Notes under the pieces: model-generated
Databases searched by the model: none
What the model was told of the DNA's origin: nothing
What the model saw: only the letters and a program-made list of their open reading frames with translations
In this document: positions 17,042-24,348 of the stretch, piece after piece
How positions within the stretch are numbered: the first letter of the stretch is position 1
Layout: each line of letters opens with the position of its first letter
Origin: Bradyrhizobium genosp. SA-3
GTDB taxonomy: Bacteria > Pseudomonadota > Alphaproteobacteria > Rhizobiales > Xanthobacteraceae
Assembly (NCBI RefSeq): GCF_004212635.1
Contig: NZ_PSRT01000082.1
Coordinates: 1 to 37,497 of the forward strand
Reading direction: 5' to 3'
DNA: 37,497 nucleotides
Position numbers and translations under genes: made by a program

Positions 17042-17647
17042 GTGGTACTTGAAGAAACCGTCCGCACCGCTCCGGGCTACGTGCGGACCTTGATCCAGCA
17101 GGAAGAATTGCCGCTTCTGCGCGATCACCTGCTGAGGCTTGATGCCGGAAGCCGGCACGACCGTTTCAACGGCTTTCTCGACGACAGCTTCATCGAGCGT
17201 TACGCCGCCCGCTGCGCCGAAGACGGCACCGTGATCGTCGCCTACATCGTCGACGGCGTGGTCCGCGGTGCGGCCGAGCTGCATCCGCCGGAGGATGATT
17301 CGCTGCCCGAGGTCGCCTTCAGCGTGGAGGCCTCGGCCCGCCGTCAGGGCGTCGGAACCGTGCTGTTCCGCCGTCTGATCGCGGAAGCGCGCTGGAAGGG
17401 CTATAAGCGCCTTCGCATCACCACCGGCGCCGAGAACCACGCCATGCGGGCGCTCGCCAGGAAGTTCGGTGCGCATCTGGCTTTCCGCCACGGCGAATCG
17501 ACCGGGACGATCGATCTCGGCAAGACGCCCGAGGCGGAGCTTGCTGACCTCGCGGCCTCGCCGTTCACGGCCGGCCGGGCCCTGCTCAGCTTCAACTCGA
17601 CCTGCTGGAAGATCATCTCCAGCATGTACGGCAATCGCGCCGCCTGA
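17042..17647 (+). CDS. GNAT family N-acetyltransferase
   Basis: A 201-residue acetyltransferase. The GNAT core is visible: VIVAYIVDGVVRGAAELHPP (strands before the cofactor site), EVAFSVEASARRQGVGTVLFRRLI, which contains the acetyl-CoA pyrophosphate loop (R-R-Q-G-V-G-T), and RLRITTGAENHAMRALARKFG. Substrate unknown. Start is GTG 17042 with AGAGGAG seven bases before. A strong hairpin terminator follows the stop, so the gene is monocistronic. Confidence 0.88.
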   Translation: MVLEETVRTAPGYVRTLIQQEELPLLRDHLLRLDAGSRHDRFNGFLDDSFIERYAARCAEDGTVIVAYIVDGVVRGAAELHPPEDDSLPEVAFSVEASARRQGVGTVLFRRLIAEARWKGYKRLRITTGAENHAMRALARKFGAHLAFRHGESTGTIDLGKTPEAELADLAASPFTAGRALLSFNSTCWKIISSMYGNRAA

Positions 17648-17656
17648 GACAAAAAA

Positions 17657-17683
17657 GCGGACCGGCAAGGCCGGTCCGCTTTC
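17657..17683. terminator. Intrinsic terminator between convergent genes
   Basis: Perfect 10-bp stem GCGGACCGGC/GCCGGTCCGC with a 3-base AAG loop, preceded by AAAAAA and followed by TTTC, so it can serve the GNAT gene and, from the other side, the convergent small gene. Confidence 0.82.
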
Positions 17684-17708
17684 GCATTCAGATCAAAGGA
17701 AAGAGCGC

Positions 17709-18014
17709 TCAGGTGCCGGTGCGCTTGTCGTTGCCGAAGCGGCGGACGACGCGGCGCTCGACCACCACGGAGCGTTGGGCGCCCTGTTCGCCGGCGATCA
17801 CGCGGGTTGCGGTGATGCGGCTGTTGGTACGGGCCTGCTTCTTGACCTCGGCCTGCACGACATCGAGCGGCATGCCCATCAGCGCTGCTGCGATCTCTGC
17901 CTGCTGCTCCTGGTCGTCGGTGATGCCGACGGCGGCGAAGATCGCCTCGTCCAGGGTGGGCGGATCGTGACGCACGCGCCGCGTGCCATATTTGGTATTC
18001 CAGTCTGCGCTCAT
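17709..18014 (-). CDS. Conserved hypothetical cytoplasmic protein (101 aa)
   Basis: A 101-residue polar protein without signal or membrane segment. N-terminal half has TLDEAIFAAVGITDD and AEIAAALMGMPLDVVQAEVKK, likely helical; the C-terminal third is basic (VVVERRVVRRFGNDKR). No family recognised; similar short proteins seem usual in Bradyrhizobium. ATG 18014 has GAGG five bases upstream, a good ribosome site. It ends 25 bp from the shared hairpin terminator. Confidence 0.7.
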   Translation of the reverse strand: MSADWNTKYGTRRVRHDPPTLDEAIFAAVGITDDQEQQAEIAAALMGMPLDVVQAEVKKQARTNSRITATRVIAGEQGAQRSVVVERRVVRRFGNDKRTGT

Positions 18015-18109
18015 AACGGCCTCGTTTTGATGCCGGGATACCTAGTGCCGCGAATGTTGCATTGCAATATGGAATCGGTGTGGCATCTCAGCTATGCACC
18101 GGTCGGGTG

Positions 18110-18802
18110 TCAGGGCGGTGACGCGACACCTGCACCGACTTCAATCCCTTGCTGTGGCCAGCGTTTCAGCGCCGCGTGCCCGGCTTCGGTGAGCCCGTAG
18201 ATACCCCGCTCAGCACGTTCGAACCAGCCATACACATTGTTAAGCAAGATCTTGCCGGCATCGGGACAGCGTTCGCGCAGCTCGCTCACCCGCCGCGGAC
18301 CTTCGGCGAGCGCCGAGGCGCAGGCCAGCGCCTGTTGCCGATAGGCCGTCATGATCGGCGAACGGGTGCTGCCGCCGAGCACGGGATCGCCCTGGCGGCG
18401 CTGATGTTCGGCGACGAGCCGCGAGCGCACCTTCGGCTCGCGGCGCGGCGCCGCCGTCGGCGGTTTCACCAGCACCTCGACCTGGCCGCGATCGGTCACC
18501 CCGAGCATGCCGAAGCCGAGCCGGCGGCAGAGATTGCGGTAGCGCGCATCGCTCTCACGCCCTTTGCCGCGGGCCGACATTCTGGCGGCGATCCAGATCT
18601 CGTCGCCGGCCGGCGCGCGATCGACCGCCTGGAGGATCAGCTCGAGATTGAAGGCGAGCTTGAGTTCGCCAATCACCACGACAGGTGGATCGCTGGCGCT
18701 GAGGCCCACAAGATCGCAGCCGCCGATCTCGCCCTTCACGGTGAAGCCGAGCTCTTCGAGGAAGCGTTTGACGGGTAGATAGAGCGCGGTTTCCAAAGAC
18801 AA
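18110..18802 (-). CDS. DUF2161 family protein (PD-(D/E)XK-like)
   Basis: The conserved part begins LSLETALYLPVKRFLEELGFTV and continues with CDLVGLS, VVVIGELKLAFNLELILQAVDR (Asp and E-x-K spaced as in PD-(D/E)XK nucleases/phosphodiesterases), and a C-terminal winged-helix-like part (RVSELRERC, NNVYGWFERAERGIYGLTEAG). DUF2161 proteins are predicted phosphodiesterases of unknown substrate. Start is uncertain: TTG at 18802 or 18796 places it right before the domain; the frame is open to an ATG at 18898, which would overlap the SDR gene by 14 bp and add a non-conserved leader. Confidence 0.72.
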   Translation of the reverse strand: MSLETALYLPVKRFLEELGFTVKGEIGGCDLVGLSASDPPVVVIGELKLAFNLELILQAVDRAPAGDEIWIAARMSARGKGRESDARYRNLCRRLGFGMLGVTDRGQVEVLVKPPTAAPRREPKVRSRLVAEHQRRQGDPVLGGSTRSPIMTAYRQQALACASALAEGPRRVSELRERCPDAGKILLNNVYGWFERAERGIYGLTEAGHAALKRWPQQGIEVGAGVASPP

Positions 18803-18884
18803 GGTCCGAGTGTGATGTCCGATCGGAGAATCAGTCGCACAGTTTAAAGCCTTCTCGGCTCCGATTGAATCACGGCGGTCACGC

Positions 18885-19565
18885 CTATACCCGCCCACCC
18901 ACCGGGATCAGCGCACCGGTGACGCCGCTCGCGGCATCGCTGGCGAGAAACAGGATGACTTCGGCGAGCTCCTGCGGCGTGACCCATTTGGAGAAATCCG
19001 CTTTCGGCATGTCGGCGCGGTTGGCGCTGGTGTCGACGATCGACGGCAGCACGGCGTTGACGGTCACTTTGCCCTTCCACTCATTGGCAAGCGCCTCGGT
19101 AAGGCGATGCACGCCTGCCTTCGACGCCGCATAGGGTCCCATGCCGGAGCCGGCCTGGAGCGCGCCCATGGCGCCGATGTTGACGATGCGACCGGCCTTG
19201 GAGGCGGCCAGATGCGGTAGCGCCGCGCGCGAGGTGTTGAGCGCGGTCAGCACATTCAGCGCATGCATGCGCCGCCACGTCCCGGTGTCGCCGTCGTCGA
19301 CGGTCTCGAAAGCGAAGCCGCCCGCGATGTTGATCAGTGCATCGAGCTTGCCGAAATGCTTTGCCGCCGCCTCGATCGCCGTCTTCGCCTGCGCCGCGTC
19401 GGACAGGTCGACGCCGCCGATCTCGATGCTTTCAGCCGTTGTGGGGGCTTGCGAGGGCGCGTAATCGATGCCGGCCACGCGCGCGCCGCGTGCCCGCGCC
19501 GTCTCGGCGACCACCTTGCCCAGCGCTCCCAGCGCGCCGGTCACGACAATGACTTTTCCCTGCAC
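18885..19565 (-). CDS. SDR family NAD(P)-dependent oxidoreductase
   Basis: A 226-residue classical short-chain dehydrogenase. It has TGALGALG (9-16, cofactor loop), NIAGG, Tyr145-x-x-x-Lys149 in PYAASKAG, and a C-terminal VTGALIPVGG. The catalytic Ser position 13 residues before Tyr145 reads Ala (NIGAM), so chemistry may be atypical or use a neighbouring Ser140. Start GTG 19565 has GGAG seven bases upstream and puts the first beta-strand at the N-terminus; the frame is open further up to 19640. Substrate unknown. Confidence 0.85.
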   Translation of the reverse strand: MQGKVIVVTGALGALGKVVAETARARGARVAGIDYAPSQAPTTAESIEIGGVDLSDAAQAKTAIEAAAKHFGKLDALINIAGGFAFETVDDGDTGTWRRMHALNVLTALNTSRAALPHLAASKAGRIVNIGAMGALQAGSGMGPYAASKAGVHRLTEALANEWKGKVTVNAVLPSIVDTSANRADMPKADFSKWVTPQELAEVILFLASDAASGVTGALIPVGGRV

Positions 19566-19684
19566 GGTGCTCTCCGTGGTTTCGCTTTGCCGGCGACTAT
19601 TGCGCGCAGTGAATTGGGCTTGCAATGGCGGCGGCTTCAAGGCTGGGCTATAGTTACAACTTTAGATCGTTGAGGAGGTTGTTC

Positions 19685-20404
19685 ATGTCTGACAATTTGC
19701 CAACCATCGAATTTCCCGCTGCCATCGTCGACCTAAGATATCCGCTGATGCGGCTCCGGCAGGCTTTAGACGGGAAGGGTCCCGTTCGCATCGTGGCCAT
19801 GGGGTCGTCATCAACGGCCGGACGAGCCGATGTTGTGCCGTATCCCTATCGGTTGGAGATGTATCTACGGCAATACTTCAAGGACGTTGTCCACCGGCCG
19901 GACATTCGGATTGACGTGCTGAACCGCGGCAAGGGCGGAGAAGAGGCAAGCGAAGAACTCGAACGCTTCGAAACCGATATCTATCATGATGATCCGGCAC
20001 TGGTCATCTGGCAGATTGGAACGAACGCGGTCTTTCACAACGACCAGTACGACGTGGACGTTGTTGCCGGGAATATCAGGAAGGGCCTGGCGCAATTGCG
20101 CGCTCGCGGTTTCGAGGTTCTGGTGATTGATCCGCAATATGTGACGAAGATGCTCTGGGACGACCGTGCTGAGCTTTCGGACAAGATGGTCCGGCTGATC
20201 CGCGATGCTGCTAATGAGGCCGAGGTGAATCTGTTTCAGCGTTGGGCACTGATGCGGCATTGGCACGTGCAAAACAACGTCTCGTTCGAGCAACTGCTGG
20301 ACACAGGTGATCCTGACAAGCTGCACCAGAGCGATTGGAGCACTCAACAAATCTCCTTGGCCCTCAAGAGCGCGATGATCAGGGCCATCGGGCTGACGGC
20401 CTGA
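19685..20404 (+). CDS. SGNH/GDSL-type hydrolase
   Basis: A 239-residue SGNH hydrolase without a signal peptide. The blocks are GSSST (40-44; Ser42 in the place of the GDSL serine, with Ser41 replacing Asp), NRGKGGEE (block II Gly), IGTNAV (112-117, block III Asn114) and DKLH (211-214, Asp/His pair). It probably acts as an esterase or acetyl-hydrolase on a sugar or lipid in the cytoplasm. ATG 19685 is preceded by GAGGAGG with a six-base spacer, one of the strongest ribosome sites in the window. Base composition is somewhat less GC-rich than its neighbours. Convergent with the phosphatase gene, 15 bp apart. Confidence 0.82.
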   Translation: MSDNLPTIEFPAAIVDLRYPLMRLRQALDGKGPVRIVAMGSSSTAGRADVVPYPYRLEMYLRQYFKDVVHRPDIRIDVLNRGKGGEEASEELERFETDIYHDDPALVIWQIGTNAVFHNDQYDVDVVAGNIRKGLAQLRARGFEVLVIDPQYVTKMLWDDRAELSDKMVRLIRDAANEAEVNLFQRWALMRHWHVQNNVSFEQLLDTGDPDKLHQSDWSTQQISLALKSAMIRAIGLTA

Positions 20405-20419
20405 GGCGTCCGCCGCGGA

Positions 20420-21163
20420 TCACGCTTGCAGATAACGCTCCTTCAGCGCAGTCCGTTCGGCCGCGCCGAGCTTGAGCCCATCGCGCAAATAGGTTTCGAT
20501 GTCGCCATACTCCTTGCCGACCGCTTCGAACGCAGCAGCAAGGTAAGAGGCTTCGACGCTGCCGATGGCATTGCGTACGTCCTCCGGCAGGTCGGTGGCA
20601 GCCGTCGCATCGCGCTTGTAGTGCTGATTGGTGAGCAGGTAGTCCTCGGCGATGATGTCATCGGATACGCCGAGTGCATGCAGGATCAGCGCGCAGGCAA
20701 AGCCGGTGCGGTCCTTGCCCGCCGTGCAGTGGATCACGAGCGGCGCGCGGTCTTCCAGGAGAAGGCCGAACAGGTTGCGAAAGCTGTGCGTGTTGTGGCG
20801 AACGTAGTTGCGATAGGATTCGCGCATCAGCTCCAGCGCGACCGGTGCCGTCAGCGTGCCCCGGGCGAGCTCGGCGCGCAGCGCAGCCACGACCGTCGGC
20901 TCGATCGGCAGCGAGTGCACGGTGATCTCGTTCACGACGCAGACGCCGGCCTCGCGCTCCTCCAACCCACGGAAATCGAAGGCGCTTCGAACCCCCAGCG
21001 CGCGGACGATCTCGATGTCGGCCGCAGTGAGTTGGCCGAGATGGTTGGAGCGGAAGATGTGCCGCCAGCGGGTGATGCGGCCGTCGGAGGTCGGATAGCC
21101 GCCGAGATCACGAAAATTGCTGGCGCCTTGCAAGGCGAGGTGGCGGGCAGGGGAGTCGGACAT
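20420..21163 (-). CDS. Tyrosine-protein phosphatase (DSP/PtpB-like)
   Basis: A 247-residue phosphatase with the P-loop HCTAGKDRTG (Cys146, Arg152), preceded by the N-terminal block SNFRDLGGYPTSDGR and RHIFRSNHLGQLT, which is the hallmark of the bacterial PtpB/Y-phosphatase 3 family. AFDFRGLEER provides the conserved general-acid region. It should dephosphorylate phosphotyrosine (and perhaps phosphoinositide-like) substrates in the cytoplasm; the real target is unknown. ATG 21163 fits the N-terminal family pattern. Confidence 0.88.
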   Translation of the reverse strand: MSDSPARHLALQGASNFRDLGGYPTSDGRITRWRHIFRSNHLGQLTAADIEIVRALGVRSAFDFRGLEEREAGVCVVNEITVHSLPIEPTVVAALRAELARGTLTAPVALELMRESYRNYVRHNTHSFRNLFGLLLEDRAPLVIHCTAGKDRTGFACALILHALGVSDDIIAEDYLLTNQHYKRDATAATDLPEDVRNAIGSVEASYLAAAFEAVGKEYGDIETYLRDGLKLGAAERTALKERYLQA

Positions 21164-21233
21164 GAGATCAGCTTGGGTTATGGTTCCACCGGATGCGCTG
21201 CGGCATCCTTAAAGTCCATTACAGGGGGTGATC

Positions 21234-21545
21234 ATGGGCCGATACAAGGCCATTGTTTTGGCTATCACCATGCTGTCGGCCGGAAGTGTCGACACCCGGC
21301 CGGCCGATGCGCAGACATTCCAGACCTATCGCTGTGCCGATGGTACGCAGTTCATCATCGGGTTTTATGACGGCGACAAGCGCGCCTTCCTCCAGATCGA
21401 CGGTGAGCCGGTCACGCTTGCCAAGCGGCTGACGGTCTCTGGCGCCCGCTATTCGAGGGCCGGGACTACGCTGACGATCGGCAGGACCGGGATCACCACG
21501 ATCAGACATCTGAAGCGGCCGGTGACCGCCTGCGCGGTGATCTGA
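21234..21545 (+). CDS. MliC-like exported lysozyme-inhibitor domain protein
   Basis: A 103-residue protein from ATG 21234 (GGGGG six bases upstream). N-terminal hydrophobic stretch AIVLAITMLSAGS is the signal; there is no lipobox cysteine. The mature part fits the MliC/PliC fold: YRCADGTQFIIGFY, AFLQIDGEPVTL, SGARYS, TTLTIGRTG, and Cys34/Cys100, which would form the characteristic disulfide. It would inhibit host C-type lysozyme in the periplasm; function by family only. A bidirectional terminator follows. Confidence 0.75.
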   Translation: MGRYKAIVLAITMLSAGSVDTRPADAQTFQTYRCADGTQFIIGFYDGDKRAFLQIDGEPVTLAKRLTVSGARYSRAGTTLTIGRTGITTIRHLKRPVTACAVI

Positions 21546-21568
21546 ACGTCTCTGTGCCCGCAAGAATC

Positions 21569-21604
21569 AAAAAGGGCCGAAACACCGTGGTTTCGACCCC
21601 TTTT
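21569..21604. terminator. Bidirectional intrinsic terminator
   Basis: Stem AAAAGGGCCGAAAC against GTTTCGACCCCTTTT with a short ACCGTG loop and one mismatch; T-runs on both strands. Serves the MliC-like gene and the convergent DUF2735-type gene. Confidence 0.8.
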
Positions 21605-21658
21605 CAAACTGCCGCCGCCGTTCGCGAGAGCGCGACGGTATCAAACCAACCACCGGCA

Positions 21659-21862
21659 TCAGCGATCCCATTTCGGCTTGGCTTCGTCCACCGCGTCCTG
21701 GTGGTACCAGCTGTCGCTGCAGATCGAGACGTTCGTGGGAAGCGAAGCATGATCGGCGGGAAGGCTGGTCTCGCCATAGCGGCGTCCCCCAAGAGCTGCG
21801 CGGCCCCCGGCAGGGAATTGGTAGATCTTCGCAGATCCGTGACTCAGACCATTGTTCATCAT
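21659..21862 (-). CDS. DUF2735-type small protein divergent from glnII
   Basis: A 67-residue soluble protein. It has SAKIYQFPAGGRAALGGRRYGE near the N-terminus (quoted in part: AKIYQFPAGGR) and a C-terminal DSWYHQDAVDEAKP with Trp-Tyr-His. This matches, from memory, the short DUF2735 proteins that accompany glnII in Rhizobiales. Function unknown; context suggests nitrogen-linked control. ATG 21862 has AGGAG eight bases upstream, and a second ATG follows immediately. About 540 bp separate it from the glnII start. Confidence 0.78.
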   Translation of the reverse strand: MMNNGLSHGSAKIYQFPAGGRAALGGRRYGETSLPADHASLPTNVSICSDSWYHQDAVDEAKPKWDR

Positions 21863-22103
21863 TGCGATTTCTCCTTGGTCGAAGCGCCTTGGCCTCCATG
21901 GTGCGCCCGACTCGTTCGATTGTGGTTACTGAAATCCCCATATCGGCCGCGCGCCCCGAATTGGAAAGTGCTGAAAAGGAAATCAGTTGTCGCCCAATTT
22001 GTAGGCAGATCGCCTGCTGCATCTCCCAAGGCAGGGTGTCGGTAACCAACGCCTGGGCTATTCCAAAGGTTGCTGGGCAGGGCCGTGGGGCTTTATGAAA
22101 GTT

Positions 22104-22141
22104 GCTGGACGTTGATGCGCGTTTCATCGGCAACGTCCAGC
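22104..22141. other. Large imperfect hairpin upstream of glnII
   Basis: GCTGGACGTT (22104-22113) pairs perfectly with AACGTCCAGC (22132-22141), and inside it GATG (22114-22117) pairs with CATC (22125-22128), leaving a 3-base bulge and a CGCGTTT loop. There is no T-run, so it is not a typical terminator; a protein-binding site or an RNA structure is possible. Confidence 0.6.
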
Positions 22142-22191
22142 ATTGCGTCGCCTGCTTCAGAATCGGGCGGTTTCCGTGGAGTTTTTGCGGT

Positions 22192-22211
22192 GCAGCTTCA
22201 CGCGAAGGTGC
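22192..22211. promoter_or_regulatory. Possible enhancer-type inverted repeat (NtrC-like) upstream of glnII
   Basis: GCAGCTTC-ACGC-GAAGGTGC: 7 of 8 bases are complementary, about 90 bp upstream of the sigma-54 element, a normal enhancer distance. The GC-A...GTGC edges resemble NtrC half-sites, but spacing differs from the classical site. Confidence 0.3.
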
Positions 22212-22298
22212 GCGGCTATGACGCACGACGCTGGGGGCGGTTTGTCAGCGCCGAGGAGCCGCCTGCCGCGGTGGAAAACCTCCCGCAGTGCGGCCTTT

Positions 22299-22314
22299 TG
22301 GCACGTTAAATGCT
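22299..22314 (+). promoter_or_regulatory. Sigma-54 (-24/-12) promoter of glnII
   Basis: TGGCACG-TTAA-ATGCT matches the sigma-54 consensus TGGCACG-N4-TTGCW at all but one position, with GG (22300-22301) and GC (22312-22313) at correct spacing. It lies 88 bp before the ATG. Nitrogen-regulated sigma-54/NtrC control of glnII is established for Bradyrhizobium. Confidence 0.88.
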
Positions 22315-22401
22315 TGTAAAGGGCCGGCCGATGGTGGCCGGGTACAAACGTGCGGGGACCCCAGGGCCCCCAACCTTTCGCATCATCTACAGAGAGGCTC
22401 A

Positions 22402-23436
22402 ATGACCAAGTATAAGCTCGAGTACATTTGGCTCGACGGATATACGCCGACTCCGAATTTGCGCGGCAAAACTCAGATCAAGGAATTCGCGTCGTTCCCG
22501 ACGCTCGAGCAGCTTCCGCTCTGGGGCTTCGATGGCTCCTCCACCCAGCAGGCCGAAGGTCATAGCTCCGATTGCGTGCTGAAGCCGGTCGCCGTCTTCC
22601 CGGACGCCGCGCGCACCAATGGCGTGCTCGTGATGTGCGAAGTCATGATGCCCGATGGCAAGACCCCGCATCCGTCCAACAAGCGCGCCACCATCCTCGA
22701 CGACGCCGGCGCCTGGTTCGGCTTCGAGCAGGAGTACTTCTTCTACAAGGACGGCCGTCCGCTCGGCTTCCCGACCGCCGGCTATCCGGCCCCGCAGGGT
22801 CCGTACTACACCGGCGTCGGCTACTCGAATGTCGGCGACGTCGCCCGCAAGATCGTCGAAGAGCATCTCGACCTCTGCCTCGCTGCAGGCATCAACCATG
22901 AAGGTATCAACGCGGAAGTCGCCAAGGGTCAGTGGGAATTCCAGATCTTCGGCAAGGGCTCCAAGACCGCTGCCGACCAGATGTGGATGGCCCGCTACCT
23001 GATGCTGCGTCTCACCGAGAAGTACGGCATCGACATCGAGTTCCACTGCAAGCCGCTCGGCGACACCGACTGGAACGGCTCGGGCATGCACGCCAACTTC
23101 TCGACCGCCTATATGCGCGAAGTCGGCGGCAAGGAGTATTTCGAGGCGCTGATGGCGGCCTTCGAGAAGAACCTGATGGACCATATCGCCGTCTACGGCC
23201 CGGATAACGACAAGCGTCTGACCGGCAAGCACGAAACCGCGCCCTGGAACAAGTTCAGCTACGGCGTTGCCGACCGCGGCGCCTCGATCCGCGTTCCGCA
23301 CTCCTTCGTCAACAACGGCTACAAGGGCTATCTGGAAGACCGTCGTCCGAACTCGCAAGGCGACCCCTACCAGATCGCTTCGCAGATCCTGAAGACGATC
23401 GCGTCCGTGCCAACCAACAAGAAGGCCGCGGCCTAA
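22402..23436 (+). CDS. glnII: Glutamine synthetase type II (GSII)
   Basis: A 344-residue eukaryote-type glutamine synthetase that makes glutamine from glutamate, ammonia and ATP. Landmarks are the beta-grasp N-terminus with LEYIWLDGYTPTPNLRGKT (in part), LWGFDGSST, WFGFEQEYFFY (metal-binding Glu), GINHEGINAEVAKGQWEFQ, WNGSGMHANFST and TGKHETAPWNKFSYG. Length is typical of GSII (330-370), far shorter than GSI. ATG 22402 follows AGAGAGG. Unlike GSI, rhizobial GSII is not adenylylated but is nitrogen-regulated at transcription, consistent with the sigma-54 element upstream. A strong terminator follows at 23480. Confidence 0.97.
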   Translation: MTKYKLEYIWLDGYTPTPNLRGKTQIKEFASFPTLEQLPLWGFDGSSTQQAEGHSSDCVLKPVAVFPDAARTNGVLVMCEVMMPDGKTPHPSNKRATILDDAGAWFGFEQEYFFYKDGRPLGFPTAGYPAPQGPYYTGVGYSNVGDVARKIVEEHLDLCLAAGINHEGINAEVAKGQWEFQIFGKGSKTAADQMWMARYLMLRLTEKYGIDIEFHCKPLGDTDWNGSGMHANFSTAYMREVGGKEYFEALMAAFEKNLMDHIAVYGPDNDKRLTGKHETAPWNKFSYGVADRGASIRVPHSFVNNGYKGYLEDRRPNSQGDPYQIASQILKTIASVPTNKKAAA

Positions 23437-23479
23437 GATCCTCCCGGCCCGGGCCGGGGGGCTGGCCCGGGTTGGTCTC

Positions 23480-23515
23480 AAATCCGCCGGAGCTGTAAGG
23501 CTCCGGCGGATTTTT
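23480..23515 (+). terminator. Intrinsic terminator of glnII
   Basis: Perfect 14-bp stem AAATCCGCCGGAGC/GCTCCGGCGGATTT with a 6-base loop (TGTAAG), ending in TTTTT. A weaker GC-rich palindrome (CCCGGCCCGGGCC region) lies just before it. Confidence 0.9.
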
Positions 23516-23628
23516 GCATTTTGACGGCCGTTCCTCCGGTCTTGCGAACCTCGGCCGCGCAAGCTTGTCGATTGCGTTCGAATGCGGGAGAGTGTCCCCG
23601 GATGCGCGCAGGGCCGGGGACACGTCTG

Positions 23629-24330
23629 GTGTTTGAAGGCTTCTACAAGGTGAGATTTCAGCTCGGCGACGCCGTCGGCCGCAGCGTGATGCATGCCGGC
23701 AATGGCAAGATGCTCGGCGGCAATTCGGCCTTCGCCCATATCGGCACCTACGACAAGACCGAAGGCGGCGTCGACGTCGTGATCAAGACCGTCCGCCACA
23801 ATCCCGATCCGAACTACCGCGCCATGGCCGGCACTGACGACGCGACCTTGATCGCGAAGGGCTGGGCCGACGGCGATCTCTATCGTTTCAAGGGCGAGTT
23901 GAAAGAGCTGCCTGGCGTACCCTTCCAGTCGGTCATGACGCCGATCACGGAGAACGAGGTGCCGATCGCCGGCGGCATCGGCGCGGACAGCATTGCCGAT
24001 GGGCTCTACTCGATCCACCTGCGCATGCTCGACGGCATCGACGGTGGTCTCACCGGCGTGATGCTGCTCAACCAGGGCCGCATCCTCGGCGGCGATGCGG
24101 CGTTCTATTATCTCGGCAGCTACACCGCCGCGAAGGGCCGCTGGAAGGGCCAGATCCTCAATCAGGAGCACACGCCGGCCAAGGACGATCCGATCTTCGG
24201 CGGCCACGAGGTCGGCATCGGTTTCTTCGGCCGCTATGACGCGGAAGAGGCGGTGCTGGAGGCAACGGCGCTCGCTGGCAAGCGCAGCCTGCGCCTGACC
24301 GCTGCGCTCAAGCTGATGCACCGCGCCTGA
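23629..24330 (+). CDS. Double GrlR-domain protein, paralogue 1
   Basis: A 233-residue soluble protein made of two related halves. Half one (about 2-75): FYKVRFQLGDAVGRSVM, GKMLGGNSAFAHIGTY, HNPDPNY. Half two (about 126-205): LYSIHLRMLDGIDGGLTGVM, GRILGGDAAFYYLGSY, EHTPAKDDPIFGG. Each matches the GrlR-type beta-barrel domain, named after the type III secretion repressor of attaching-effacing pathogens; no secretion genes are visible here, so the role is open. Start inferred as GTG 23629 from alignment to paralogue 2, which starts just before the same motif. Followed 18 bp later by the ModA-like gene. Confidence 0.75.
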   Translation: MFEGFYKVRFQLGDAVGRSVMHAGNGKMLGGNSAFAHIGTYDKTEGGVDVVIKTVRHNPDPNYRAMAGTDDATLIAKGWADGDLYRFKGELKELPGVPFQSVMTPITENEVPIAGGIGADSIADGLYSIHLRMLDGIDGGLTGVMLLNQGRILGGDAAFYYLGSYTAAKGRWKGQILNQEHTPAKDDPIFGGHEVGIGFFGRYDAEEAVLEATALAGKRSLRLTAALKLMHRA

Positions 24331-24348
24331 TCGCGACAGGAATTGCAT

